Source of the DNA: Rhizobium aethiopicum | GTDB lineage: Bacteria > Pseudomonadota > Alphaproteobacteria > Rhizobiales > Rhizobiaceae | Assembly: GCF_900094625.1 (NCBI RefSeq) | Contig: NZ_FMAJ01000004.1 | Location: forward strand, 62,001 to 126,000 | Length of the DNA stretch: 64,000 nt | Direction of reading: 5' to 3' | Shown: positions 28,903-37,818 of the stretch, in pieces | Layout: the number at the start of each line of letters is the position of its first letter | Position numbering within the stretch: position 1 is the first letter of the stretch | Translations under genes and position numbers: made by a program | Notes under the pieces: model-generated | Databases searched by the model: none | What the model saw: only the letters and a program-made list of their open reading frames with translations | Told to the model about the DNA's origin: nothing

Positions 28903-29000
28903 GCTCCATCGCTTCGAAATTCGGGCAAGGTGCCGCTGGTGGCCGATCGCCCCCGGAGCGAAGCGATTACAATCCGGCCGTCGCGGATCGAATAGTAGCG
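28903..29000 (-). pseudogene. Decayed copy of the enolase-superfamily gene 3' end
   Basis: The first 17 bases (gctccatcgcttcgaaa) are identical to 32646-32662, and the next ~75 bases continue the match with scattered substitutions and small indels. On the minus strand the piece encodes YSIRDGRIVIASL, against LSIRDGRIAIGSL in the intact gene. Only the C-terminal ~30 codons remain, and the frame is broken by an indel near 28920. It lies 3.6 kb beyond the end of the intact gene, in the same orientation. The rest of 28766-29182 shows no other gene. Confidence 0.7.
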
Positions 29001-29182
29001 GCCTTGCCCCGTGCTCGCGAAAACACATGGAGGCCTGCTCGCATCTTGGCGCTTTTTCGCTACCTGCCTGGGGGCCTGCGTCCCCAGACAATTCGTTAAT
29101 TCGAAGTGGCTAATATATCGAAGAACTTCATCGTGATATTCAGTGGTTTTCGGCTGCGTGCGGCTGTAACACGGAGGGTAAG

Positions 29183-29713
29183 ATGTTTGGATTGAGCGTT
29201 CGGCTCGCATTTCTAGCCGCTTGTGCGTTGGAGCTACCGGCGAGCATGGCAGCAGCGGCCGATGATCCGCAGATTGCGCGCGGCGAATATCTCGTCACGA
29301 TCGGCGGGTGCAACGACTGCCACACACCGGGATATTTCTTCGGAAAGCCGGACACCGATCGATTTCTCGGTGGATCGGATGTTGGCTTTGAGATCCCGGG
29401 CCAGGGGGTTTTTGTCGGCCGCAACATTACGCCTGACAAGGAGACCGGCATCGGCAGCTGGACCAGGGAACAAATTGTGACTGCCCTTCAGTCCGGGCAG
29501 CGACCCGACGGTCGCGTCCTGGCGCCAATCATGCCATGGCATGCATTCGCGCAGCTCACCGAGGAGGACGTGACATCAGTTGCAGCGTACCTTCAAAGCT
29601 TGAAACCAGTAACTCATCAGGTCCCGGGACCTTTCAAGCCGGGGGAGAAGGTATCAACCTTTTTGTTCCGGATCTTGCCGCCAGGTGAAACCGCAGCCAG
29701 CGCGCCAAACTAG
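29183..29713 (+). CDS. Periplasmic c-type cytochrome
   Basis: The 176-aa protein has a signal peptide (LSVRLAFLAACALELPASMA, cleaved near AAAADDP) and one haem-binding site GCNDCHTPGYF (CxxCH, ~residue 47). Later comes FVGRNITPDKETGIGSWTRE, and MPWHAFAQLTEEDVTSVAAY supplies a probable axial Met. This layout matches the small cytochrome c subunits and domains that accept electrons from membrane alcohol, aldehyde or sugar dehydrogenases. No dehydrogenase lies beside it, so its partner is unknown. A good GGAGG site precedes the ATG. It is flanked by non-coding DNA on both sides and looks monocistronic. Confidence 0.88.
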   Translation: MFGLSVRLAFLAACALELPASMAAAADDPQIARGEYLVTIGGCNDCHTPGYFFGKPDTDRFLGGSDVGFEIPGQGVFVGRNITPDKETGIGSWTREQIVTALQSGQRPDGRVLAPIMPWHAFAQLTEEDVTSVAAYLQSLKPVTHQVPGPFKPGEKVSTFLFRILPPGETAASAPN

Positions 29714-30080
29714 AAGTGACGGATGCTGCGATAAGGTGATGGAAGCAGGTAGTCTGCCGAGACTGCCATTGTCGCAGCACCCGAGAATGCTCGATCACTC
29801 GGTTCCCTTGGGAAATCACGGCCGATTCCCGGTGGTGGGAAGGTGTCATATTCTCGACGTCAAGCCGCTTCGTCGCGACGGACAGCCTGTCGCCGGAACG
29901 GCTTGAGGCCAGAACCAGGCTTGGAAAGGACAAGCATAAACTCCTTCGCATTGAGCCGCTGGAACTCGCCGGTCCCAACCAAGATTGGTCACCGCGGGAC
30001 GTCTTTCTGCGCATGCGGCATCACGCCGCTTGCGTCCTGCCGTTCCTCGTCCAGCCGAACATGCGACTTCGCGACAGGTG
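29714..30080. other. Intergenic region without recognisable gene
   Basis: About 370 bp between the cytochrome gene and the end of the glycan operon. Short open frames exist, but none has a ribosome site or recognisable motif. One plus-strand stretch (about 29850-30060) is open and slightly coding-like (SLSPERLEARTRLGKDKHKL) without a start, so it could be a gene relic. Confidence 0.4.
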
Positions 30081-30800
30081 TCACCGGCCGTGCTTGGCGC
30101 GCCAGGCGGCGAATTCCTCGAGATTGCGCGGCTGCGTCGCCGGATAGAGACCGATGATCGACTCGCCGGCCAGCACCCGCTCGGTCACGAAGTCCTCATA
30201 GGCGGTCATTTCTACAGCCTCCTCGGCAATCTCGTCGGCGAGTTCCGCTGGAATGACAATCACCGCTTCGTCGTCGCCGACCATGATATCGCCCGGCCAG
30301 ACCGCCACGTCGCCGCAACCGATCGGCACATTGATGTCGAGCGCCTGGTGCAGGGTCAGGTTCGTCGGCGCCGAAGGACGGTTGTGATAGGCGGGGATCG
30401 CCAGGCCGCCGATCTCTGGACTGTCGCGAAAGCCGCCGTCGGTGACGACACCGGCCACCCCACGCACCATCAGCCGCGTGACGAGGATCGAGCCGGCGGA
30501 GGCGGCGCGCGGATTCTTGCGGCTGTCCATCACCAGCACGGCGCCCGGCGGGCAGCTTTCGACGCAGGCGCGCTGCGGGTGTTCCGGATTACGGAATACC
30601 TCGAGCTTGTTCAGGTCTTCGCGCGCCGGAATGTAGCGCAGCGTATAGGCCGGGCCGACCATATTGCGGCCTTTGCGGGCAACCGGCTGCACATCCTGAA
30701 TGGTCTGGTTGCGCAGGCCGCGCTTGAAGAGCGCCGTGCTGATGGTGGCGACGCTGACCCGCATGAGTTTGTCGCGCGTGCTGTCCGAAAGTGTCGTCAT
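30081..30800 (-). CDS. RraA-like protein (HMG/CHA aldolase family)
   Basis: The 239-aa protein has the RraA-family core: VSVATISTALFKRGLRNQTI, GPAYTLRYIP, the catalytic loop RGVAGVVTDGGFRDSPEIGG (GxxxxRD), LTLHQALDINVPIGCGDVAV and GDIMVGDDEAVIVIPAELAD. Relatives are 4-hydroxy-4-methyl-2-oxoglutarate aldolases/oxaloacetate decarboxylases, RNase E inhibitors, or proteins of unknown role in sugar-acid clusters. The start at 30800 gives the normal length and leaves a 10-bp gap after the dehydratase gene; the longer frame overlaps that gene and is rejected. As last gene of the operon it may cleave or decarboxylate a 2-oxo sugar acid. Confidence 0.85.
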   Translation of the reverse strand: MTTLSDSTRDKLMRVSVATISTALFKRGLRNQTIQDVQPVARKGRNMVGPAYTLRYIPAREDLNKLEVFRNPEHPQRACVESCPPGAVLVMDSRKNPRAASAGSILVTRLMVRGVAGVVTDGGFRDSPEIGGLAIPAYHNRPSAPTNLTLHQALDINVPIGCGDVAVWPGDIMVGDDEAVIVIPAELADEIAEEAVEMTAYEDFVTERVLAGESIIGLYPATQPRNLEEFAAWRAKHGR

Positions 30801-30810
30801 GCATGTCCTC

Positions 30811-32553
30811 CTAGAAAATGTCCGGTTCTCCGGCTGCCGCTCCGAATTCCGGCAGCAGATAATCGAAATCGCATCCCTTGTCGGCCTGGCTGACATGGGA
30901 GGCATACATCCAGCCGTAGCCGCGGCCGAAACGATCCGCCGGCTTCATCCAGGCGGCGCGGCGCCGGATCAGCTCCGCCTCGTCGACCAGCATATCCAGC
31001 CGGCGGTTGGGGATGTCGATCCTGACGATGTCGCCGTTGCGCAGCAGAGCGAGCGGTCCGCCGACATGGGCCTCGGGCGCCACATGCAGCACGCAGGCGC
31101 CGTAGCTGGTGCCGCTCATGCGCGCATCCGACAGCCGCAGCATGTCGCGATGGCCTTGCTTCAGCAGCGCCTTCGGCATCGGCAGCATGCCCCATTCCGG
31201 CATGCCGGGGCCGCCGAGTGGTCCGGCATTGCGCAACACCATCACATGATCAGGCGTTACATCGAGCGTCTCGTCCTCGACCGCCGCCTTCATGTCGGGG
31301 TAACTGTCAAAGACCAGGGCCGGGCCTTGATGGACATGGAAGCGCGGGTCGCAGGCTACCGGCTTGATCACCGCGCCATCGGGCGCCAGATTGCCCTTGA
31401 GCACGGCAAGCGAGCCTTCCGGATAGATCGGGTTGGAAAGCGGCCGGATCACGTCGTCATTGTAGATCCTTGCATCGGCCAGTGCCGCCCCCAGCATTTC
31501 CCCCGAAACCGTCAATGCGTCGAGATCGAGCCGCTCGCGGATCTGCGACATCAGCGCCAGAAGACCGCCGGCATAGTAGAAATCCTCCATCAGATAGGTC
31601 TTTCCGGACGGACGGACATTGGCGATGACCGGAGTGACTCTGCCAAGCGCGTCGAGATCGTCGAGCGTCAGCGCGACCCCGCCCCTGCGCGCCATCGCCA
31701 GGAGATGGATGACGGCGTTGGTCGAACAGCCGGTCGCCATGGCGACCGTCGCGGCATTGCGAATGGCCGCTGGAGTGACGATCCGGTCCGGCGTCAGGTC
31801 TTCCCAGACCATTTCGACGATCCGCCGGCCGGTCTGGGCCGACATGCGGATATGATTGGCATCGGGCGCGGGAATCGAAGAGACCCCCGTCAGCGTCAGA
31901 CCCATCGCATCGGCGATCGCAGTCATCGTCGATGCGGTGCCCATCGTCATGCAATGGCCGTAGGAGCGCGCGATACCGGCTTCAATGCCGGCCCATTGCT
32001 TGTCCGATATTGTTCCCGCGCGCCGCTCGTCCCAGTATTTCCATGCATCCGAACCGGAGCCGAGATGCTGACCAGCATAGTTGCCCCGCAGCATCGGCCC
32101 GGCCGGCAGGTAGATCATCGGCACGCCGGCGCTGAGCGCGCCCATGATCAGGCCCGGCGTGGTCTTGTCGCATCCGCCCATCAGCACCACGCCGTCGACA
32201 GGATGGGCGCGGATCTGCTCTTCGGTCTCCATCGCCAGGAGGTTGCGGTAGAGCATGGTCGTGGGCTTCATGAAGTTTTCCGACAGCGCCAGCGCAGGCA
32301 TTTCCACCGGAAAGCCGCCCGCCTGCAGAACGCCGCGTTTCACGTCTTCGACGCGATGCTTGAAATGGGCGTGGCAGGGATTGAGGTCCGACCAGGTGGA
32401 CAGGATGCCGATCAGCGGCTTTCCGCCCCAGTCACCAGCATCGTAGCCCATCTGCATGAGACGTGAACGATGGCCGAAGCCACGCAGGTCTTCGGATGCG
32501 AACCAGCGCGCCGATCGCAGCTCCCCCGGTGTCTTGACGGTTTTCAACGACAT
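30811..32553 (-). CDS. IlvD/Edd-family sugar-acid dehydratase
   Basis: This 580-aa Fe-S dehydratase resembles the L-arabinonate/D-xylonate dehydratase branch, not IlvD itself. Cluster cysteines are seen in WSDLNPCHAHF, GCDKTTPGLIMGAL and SYGHCMTMGTASTMTAIADA. ATGCSTNAVIHLLAMA, LTVSGEMLGAALADARIYND and MLRLSDARMSGTSYGACVLH complete the active site (Mg2+ and catalytic Ser). Length equals the ~579-aa Rhizobium L-arabinonate dehydratase. It would turn an aldonic acid into a 2-keto-3-deoxy acid. It follows the enolase-family gene, giving two potential dehydratases in one operon. Stereochemistry cannot be read from the sequence. Confidence 0.92.
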   Translation of the reverse strand: MSLKTVKTPGELRSARWFASEDLRGFGHRSRLMQMGYDAGDWGGKPLIGILSTWSDLNPCHAHFKHRVEDVKRGVLQAGGFPVEMPALALSENFMKPTTMLYRNLLAMETEEQIRAHPVDGVVLMGGCDKTTPGLIMGALSAGVPMIYLPAGPMLRGNYAGQHLGSGSDAWKYWDERRAGTISDKQWAGIEAGIARSYGHCMTMGTASTMTAIADAMGLTLTGVSSIPAPDANHIRMSAQTGRRIVEMVWEDLTPDRIVTPAAIRNAATVAMATGCSTNAVIHLLAMARRGGVALTLDDLDALGRVTPVIANVRPSGKTYLMEDFYYAGGLLALMSQIRERLDLDALTVSGEMLGAALADARIYNDDVIRPLSNPIYPEGSLAVLKGNLAPDGAVIKPVACDPRFHVHQGPALVFDSYPDMKAAVEDETLDVTPDHVMVLRNAGPLGGPGMPEWGMLPMPKALLKQGHRDMLRLSDARMSGTSYGACVLHVAPEAHVGGPLALLRNGDIVRIDIPNRRLDMLVDEAELIRRRAAWMKPADRFGRGYGWMYASHVSQADKGCDFDYLLPEFGAAAGEPDIF

Positions 32554-32635
32554 GCCGACCTGCCTCCGATATTGACATAGCTTGAAGTGTCCGAGGCCAG
32601 CAAGATACAGGCTCCGATCTGAACGTCCATCGCTG

Positions 32636-34051
32636 TCAAGAGAGCCGCTCCATCGCTTCGAAATCGGGCAAGGCGCCGCTGGCGTAGCCGATCGCCGTCA
32701 GCGAACCGATGGCGATCCGGCCATCGCGGATCGACAGGATCGGCCCATCGCCGCGTTGCTCGTAAAGATCCGGGTGGGCGGTAGCAAAGACAGCCTTTTC
32801 CGCCTGTGGCGCGCCCTGCATCCCGGCCACATAGTGATGACCGTTTCGCTCGACATGGGAGAGGCCGAGCAGCGAGGCCAGCGCCAGATCCTGTTGCACG
32901 GCAAGCCCGGCCTGACAGGTCAGATCCTCGCCCGAAAGAAACAGCCCCGGCTCCGTTCCCGTTCTGATGCGGATCGCCTTGATGAGCGAACGGTAAATGC
33001 CTTTGCAGGTCTTCGAGGAGACGCCGGTATAACCGAGCCCCTTGGCACGGGCGAAAGCGCCGTCGCCGTCGTCGCTCTCATCGATGAGGAAGGGCAGTCG
33101 GGCCCTCAGGTCCCCGAGCGGCGTTTCCATCGTGATCTCGCGCGAGAACGGCTGTTCGACAAAGGCGATAGCGGCGCGCAGCCTCGCCAGCCGCGGTGCT
33201 TCATCGATCCGCGCCAGTAAGGCGGCGAGCTGCTCGCCCGCAACGAACTGTTCGTTACCATCGACCGTCACCCGATAGTCGTTCAAGCGGTCCAGCACCG
33301 CGGCGATCCGGGCCAGGCGGTCGATATCGGCATCGATCGCTCCCGAAAGCTTGATTTTGAACCAGCGGTTGCCGTAACGCGCAATCACCGCCTCGAGACT
33401 TTGCGGCAAGCCGTCACCGATGGGATCGACGACATCGCTTTCGGTGATTGGGTCGAGAATTCCGATCGTATGCCGGGCTGCAATCGCGCCGGCAGGGCGA
33501 AGATCGGCAAGCATTGCCGACCCCGCATACGCATCGATATCCGCCGGCAGCATCGGGCCGCCGATACCGATGAGATTGCGGCGCACCGCATCGAAGAAGG
33601 AAATGCCCGCAAGGCGGCAATAGGCATCGAGCGCGGCGCGGGCAACAATTGAAGGGCCGAAGCCTGCTGCCAACGGATTTCCAGGCAGGCGCCGCACCGT
33701 CTCCAACTCGTTCAGACGGGCGGCGGCAAACAATGTTGCCGGCGCGGACGCTTCGAGCGAGGCAGCGGCCGCAACGCGGATCGAACCGCGCAATTGATCG
33801 ACATTCTGCGCCGCCGTCAGCGCCGGGTTTTTGTCGAACCATTTCGGCACCATCATTTCGGCGGCAGCGCCGACGGCCGTCTTTCCCTGCTCATCCTCGA
33901 CGCGCACCCTGAGAAATGCCTGCGGCGCCTTTTTAAGGGTGGCCGCGCCGAAACGGAACGGCAGGCGCAGGCTGATGTCGCGCTCGAAGGCGTCGATCTC
34001 GACAATTCTGATGCGCGGCGCCGTCACGGAACTTCCGATACTTTTGCCCAT
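32636..34051 (-). CDS. Enolase-superfamily enzyme, MLE/MR-like
   Basis: The 471-aa protein is longer than the usual 350-400 aa. It begins IRIVEIDAFERDISLRLPFR in the capping domain. In the barrel are a KxK pair in RWFKIKLSGAIDADID, metal-ligand Asp in YRVTVDGNEQF, Glu in AIAFVEQPFSRE, Asp/Glu in LPFLIDESDDGDG, and a Lys in GVSSKTCKGIYRS. This layout suits acid/base chemistry of the muconate-lactonising or epimerase type, or a sugar-acid dehydratase. The start at 34051 lies one base after the stop of the dehydrogenase gene. A decayed copy of its 3' end lies at 28903-29000. The reaction is not assigned. Confidence 0.85.
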   Translation of the reverse strand: MGKSIGSSVTAPRIRIVEIDAFERDISLRLPFRFGAATLKKAPQAFLRVRVEDEQGKTAVGAAAEMMVPKWFDKNPALTAAQNVDQLRGSIRVAAAASLEASAPATLFAAARLNELETVRRLPGNPLAAGFGPSIVARAALDAYCRLAGISFFDAVRRNLIGIGGPMLPADIDAYAGSAMLADLRPAGAIAARHTIGILDPITESDVVDPIGDGLPQSLEAVIARYGNRWFKIKLSGAIDADIDRLARIAAVLDRLNDYRVTVDGNEQFVAGEQLAALLARIDEAPRLARLRAAIAFVEQPFSREITMETPLGDLRARLPFLIDESDDGDGAFARAKGLGYTGVSSKTCKGIYRSLIKAIRIRTGTEPGLFLSGEDLTCQAGLAVQQDLALASLLGLSHVERNGHHYVAGMQGAPQAEKAVFATAHPDLYEQRGDGPILSIRDGRIAIGSLTAIGYASGALPDFEAMERLS

Positions 34052-34052
34052 G

Positions 34053-35069
34053 TCATGCCATCCGGTCGAGCATGGAGCGCGACACTTCATGATGGAGCGG
34101 TTCTCCGCGCAGCAGCCGGCCGATCTCGTCCACCATGGCCTGTCCTTGAGCGAAATGCGCCTCGTCGGTGTGGCCGGCGGCATGCGGCGAAATGGTGACA
34201 TTTGCGAGCGCGGGGTCGCGGAACGGGCTGTCCGGCGGCAGCGGTTCATTGTCGAAGACATCGAGAGCCGCCTCGATACGACCGGAGCGGATTTCGGCGA
34301 GCAGTGCTGCCTGGTCCACCAGTTCGGCACGCGCCGTGTTGATGAAGAGGGTGCCGGGGCGCAGCAGCGCCAATTCGTGGGCGCCGATCATGCGCCGCGT
34401 TTCGGGCAGGACGGGCGCATGCAGGGAAATCACATCACTTTGAGCCAGTGCCTCCTCCAGCGCAGTACAGAGGACGCCAAGTGCTGCGGCCTCCCTCTCG
34501 TCCAAATAGGGGTCGACGACGAGCACGCGGCAGCCAAAGGGGACGAGCAGGCGCATGACCGCCCGGCCGACATATCCGGCGCCGACGATGCCGACCGTTC
34601 GAGCTCCCAGCAATCTCTGCGGCACGGCGGCGCGGACGTCGAGCCATTCGCCGCCAGTGCGCAATTGGTGATGCAGCCGATGAATGCCGCGCATGGCGAA
34701 GAGCGCTTCGGCGACGACGAACTCGGCGACCGAGGCGGCGATTTTCGAGGCGGCATGGCTGACGCGAAGACCCTCCTCGAACAGACGCATGGGAATGAGT
34801 GTGCGAACGCTACCGGCCGAATGCGCGACGAGGGCAAGTTGCGGATGGCGCTGGCGCGTGGCGTCATCGAATGGCGGCGTGCGCCATCCCGTCAGACAGG
34901 CGGTAGCGCCCTCCAGCAAGTTGTCAACATCGGCGGTGTCGATCGTGGCGCTGGTCGGCCAGCGTATTTGGCCGAGGGAGTTCAGCTGGGTGACGGCGGC
35001 ATCGTCCAGCATCATGCGGCGGGTCTTCTCGGTCAGAAGGACGGCAATGACGGAAGCCGGTTCGTTCAT
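34053..35069 (-). CDS. D-isomer-specific 2-hydroxyacid dehydrogenase
   Basis: The 338-aa NAD(P)-dependent dehydrogenase has the binding fingerprint VGIVGAGYVGRAVMRLLVPF (~residues 155-175). Catalytic Arg lies in LFINTARAELVDQAALL, Glu in DVFDNEPLPPDSPF, and the proton-relay His in VTISPHAAGHTDEAHFAQG. It should oxidise or reduce a 2-hydroxy/2-oxo acid such as a glyoxylate- or sugar-derived acid. Its start overlaps the upstream isomerase gene by 4 bp (ATGA), and its stop lies one base from the enolase-family start. The substrate is inferred only from the sugar-acid context. Confidence 0.92.
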   Translation of the reverse strand: MNEPASVIAVLLTEKTRRMMLDDAAVTQLNSLGQIRWPTSATIDTADVDNLLEGATACLTGWRTPPFDDATRQRHPQLALVAHSAGSVRTLIPMRLFEEGLRVSHAASKIAASVAEFVVAEALFAMRGIHRLHHQLRTGGEWLDVRAAVPQRLLGARTVGIVGAGYVGRAVMRLLVPFGCRVLVVDPYLDEREAAALGVLCTALEEALAQSDVISLHAPVLPETRRMIGAHELALLRPGTLFINTARAELVDQAALLAEIRSGRIEAALDVFDNEPLPPDSPFRDPALANVTISPHAAGHTDEAHFAQGQAMVDEIGRLLRGEPLHHEVSRSMLDRMA

Positions 35070-35905
35070 GGTTCTACTTTCCTCGCTGCGGCGACCAGGC
35101 GCCTGAGATAGGCAACATCGGCGCGGACCTTATCGAGCGCCTGTTGTCGGGGAATCCGGTATTGGGAATGCACCGACAGCACGCCGTCAAATCCGGTGGC
35201 GACCAGATGGGGGATGATTTCGTTCCAAGGCACCATGCCCTCGTCGAGCCCCTGCCAATCCGAATGCCATGCGCGATGACCCCCGGCGTCGTAAGTGCCG
35301 GGGAACCAGCCGCCGTTCTTGACGCCGATGCAGCAGGCCCACGGATCGAGAATGTCGAGGGTCACACGCCAGTCCTCGCTCCCCTCGCGAGACTGATTGG
35401 CCGGATCGGGATAGGCGCCAATCCTCCCGGGATCGCGCCCGCTGAGCAACGGCATCGCCAACGCGCCGGAGCTGTGCAGCGTGCCGCCATGAAGCTGGAT
35501 GGTCAGTTTGATGCCGATCCTTTCGGCAAGCTGTTCAAAGCCGTCGAGGTCACGCCGCGCTTGATCGACCTGGACAGTCCAGCGCCGCGCCGGATCATAC
35601 CGCCAGAAGCCGAGCCGGACCTGGCCGATGCCGGCTTCGCCGCAATAGAACAGAAGCCGTGACGTGGCATCGTCGGGCGTCGTTGCATCAGTAGTCGCCA
35701 TCGGCATGCGCAGACCGGCCGCGGCAAAAAGCCTTGCGGCCTTGACGATCTCGTCAGGCCGGTCAGGGGAAACGGCGTGGCCGACGCGAACGAGAAGATC
35801 GGCACAATCGAACCCCAGCCCCGCCGTGATCTCCGCCGCCGTCTCGAGCGGCAGGCCCTCCAGGGTCTTGGTGAAATAGGCAATATCCATGATTTCCCTG
35901 CTCAT
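35066..35905 (-). CDS. Xylose-isomerase-like TIM-barrel sugar isomerase/epimerase
   Basis: The protein is ~279 aa from the start at 35905, which overlaps the GH39 stop (ATGA). An ATG at 35890 (MDIAYFTKTLEGL), with AGGGA upstream, is an equally good start. It has an AP-endonuclease-2/xylose-isomerase-type barrel: AGLGFDCADLLVRVGHAV near the N-terminus, GIKLTIQLHGGTLHSSGAL with a metal-ligand His, and PWACCIGVKNGGWF. The end GFDGVLSVHSQYRIPRQQAL carries a further likely ligand. Such proteins interconvert keto and aldo sugars or epimerise them. It is part of the catabolic operon; the substrate is unknown. Confidence 0.8.
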   Translation of the reverse strand: MSREIMDIAYFTKTLEGLPLETAAEITAGLGFDCADLLVRVGHAVSPDRPDEIVKAARLFAAAGLRMPMATTDATTPDDATSRLLFYCGEAGIGQVRLGFWRYDPARRWTVQVDQARRDLDGFEQLAERIGIKLTIQLHGGTLHSSGALAMPLLSGRDPGRIGAYPDPANQSREGSEDWRVTLDILDPWACCIGVKNGGWFPGTYDAGGHRAWHSDWQGLDEGMVPWNEIIPHLVATGFDGVLSVHSQYRIPRQQALDKVRADVAYLRRLVAAARKVEP

Positions 35906-37767
35906 CGGCTGGAAAGGCAAAGCTCGCTGCGGCGGCCGAATGCATCGCGGGCGCAAACCGCGTATTGCGCGCCGTCTGGCGGCGACATGTGCAGGAATGC
36001 CGTCGAGATCAGCGGCACGGGACTGGCTTTTTCGAATGTCTCGCCATCCCTGCTGACCAGGACATCATAAAAGATGGCTGGGCTCGCATCGCCGGCGGCC
36101 CAGAACAACATGCGCTCCTCCCGGCCGCCGAGACCAAGATAACGTTCGACGACAAGGCCTGTGGGCGCGGCCGGAGGTCTGCCGGGGTCGGGAACGACCA
36201 GCACCTGCGTCAGCGACGGCAGCGGCACGTCTAGATCGACGCTGAGCCGGCCTTCGCCGCACTCGATGGTGCTGATCGGGTGCAGCAAGGCGGGCTCCTG
36301 CGCCCGGCGCAGTTCGGCAAATTGCGCTTCGGTTGGCTCGGGCGGTGCGCCGACCGGCTCGAAGGGCCCGCGGGGATTGCTTTCGTCCCGCTGGGCCTCC
36401 CAGACCTCCATAGGATTGGTGAATTCCTCGTCGATGCGCAGCAGGCACAGAGCATGGCGGCCGGGAACCAGTCCGCTCACTTCGAGGCGCACGGCCGTCC
36501 GGCCAGAACGGTTGATGGCGTCGACGCTGTGGATGAGGCTGATTGAAACACCGCCGCTCGGCAGCCGTGTCGGCAGGATCGCCAGGCCGTCCTGGTCGGG
36601 CGTCAGCGGCGGCTCGGCCGTGACGTTGCAGACAGTGTCGCCAAGCGTTGCCAGCAATTCCATCGATGTGAGGCCGGGCTTCTTGATGAGGTCGAAGGGT
36701 GGCGCGCGCTCGACATCGGTGACCAGCGTCTCGAGATCGGTCTTATGCTCCCATTGCGCCTTGGTGAAATTGCGCGAACCGAAATAGGCAAAGACCGTGC
36801 GCTGGCTCCAGCCACCGATAAAAGCATGGTCATTGCTGAGGAAAGTGAAATTCGCTGCCTTCGGGGCGATGATCCGTCGGTCGTGCTGCTCGATGATGCG
36901 GGCAATGATGCCGGCGTAATAGGCCTTGCCGTGCCAGCTGTGATGATCGCTCCAGCCGAGCTGCGGATCGCATTCGTCGTTGACGATGGGTAGGCCCGCG
37001 AGCCGCGGATGATGCTCCTTGAGATAGTCGACGACGAGAAGCGTGCGGTCGACGATGGCTTGGGTTTTCGGGGTCAGGTCATCCTTGCTGCCGTTGACGC
37101 CCTTTTCGTGGATCGAAATATAGTCGAGGCGCGGCGGTCCCTCGCCGGTCAGGCAGCTCGTGCCGCTGTCGCAATGGGCCATCAGGGCGCGAAAGATCGG
37201 CGAGAGCGTACGGGCAGTGCCGGGCCCGCCCATAGGAAGGCCGGGATCGACGGCATCAAGCCCGGCGACGCAGGCGTCGTAATAATTGGTGTAGCCTTTG
37301 ATCCCGTAGTTCCACCAGCCGGAGTCGGCCTCGTTCGTCGTTTCGAAATACCAGCTGCGCAACTCGTCCATGCCGTAACGCGCGCCGTAGCGCTCCGCCG
37401 TCGTCGTCACCAGATCTCGCCAGCGCCTGACCTGGTCCATGTCCTCATAATCGGTGAAAAGGCCCGAGGGATTGCCCATCAGTTCGAAGAACGGCTTCAG
37501 GCGGTGTTCGACCATCACGTCGAGCGCGCGGTCGAGCAGGGACCAGTCATAATCGGCGGCACCGGTCGAGCGCAGCAGATTGTAGAGATAGTGCACACGC
37601 AGGAAACGAATGCCTTCGTTCGGCAGCCCGCCCATATAGGCGAGCATCTGGCGCATCTCGGGTTCGAGCAGCAGTTCGGCCGGCGAAAAGCCGGTGCCGC
37701 GCCAGAACCGGTTGAAAGGGCGCACCGCCTCACCGGCGTCGACGTTTATTCGCGTACGTTCACGCAT
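35902..37767 (-). CDS. Glycoside hydrolase family 39-like enzyme
   Basis: The 621-aa protein resembles GH39 beta-xylosidases and alpha-L-iduronidases. Seen: FNRFWRGTGFSPAELLL, FLRVHYLYNLLRSTGAADYD, KPFFELMGNPSGLF, the acid/base Glu in SWYFETTNEADSGWW (~residue 165), DYISIHEKG, and the probable nucleophile Glu in LPIVNDECDPQLGWSDHH (~residue 268). A C-terminal beta-rich part (~430-621) ends with a fibronectin-like segment. No signal peptide is visible, so it acts in the cytoplasm on imported oligosaccharide. It lies between the IolB-like and isomerase genes of the operon. GH39 is likely; whether xylose, iduronate or another sugar is removed is unknown. Confidence 0.85.
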   Translation of the reverse strand: MRERTRINVDAGEAVRPFNRFWRGTGFSPAELLLEPEMRQMLAYMGGLPNEGIRFLRVHYLYNLLRSTGAADYDWSLLDRALDVMVEHRLKPFFELMGNPSGLFTDYEDMDQVRRWRDLVTTTAERYGARYGMDELRSWYFETTNEADSGWWNYGIKGYTNYYDACVAGLDAVDPGLPMGGPGTARTLSPIFRALMAHCDSGTSCLTGEGPPRLDYISIHEKGVNGSKDDLTPKTQAIVDRTLLVVDYLKEHHPRLAGLPIVNDECDPQLGWSDHHSWHGKAYYAGIIARIIEQHDRRIIAPKAANFTFLSNDHAFIGGWSQRTVFAYFGSRNFTKAQWEHKTDLETLVTDVERAPPFDLIKKPGLTSMELLATLGDTVCNVTAEPPLTPDQDGLAILPTRLPSGGVSISLIHSVDAINRSGRTAVRLEVSGLVPGRHALCLLRIDEEFTNPMEVWEAQRDESNPRGPFEPVGAPPEPTEAQFAELRRAQEPALLHPISTIECGEGRLSVDLDVPLPSLTQVLVVPDPGRPPAAPTGLVVERYLGLGGREERMLFWAAGDASPAIFYDVLVSRDGETFEKASPVPLISTAFLHMSPPDGAQYAVCARDAFGRRSELCLSSR

Positions 37768-37818
37768 GGATCGTCTCTCCTCAAACGGGCAGTGTCCGCA
37801 AAGCGGCAGACGCCGGGA

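Noticed and set aside
30700..32466. 588-aa plus-strand open frame antisense to the IlvD-type dehydratase
   Set aside because: Opposite a clear Fe-S dehydratase; no domain recognised.
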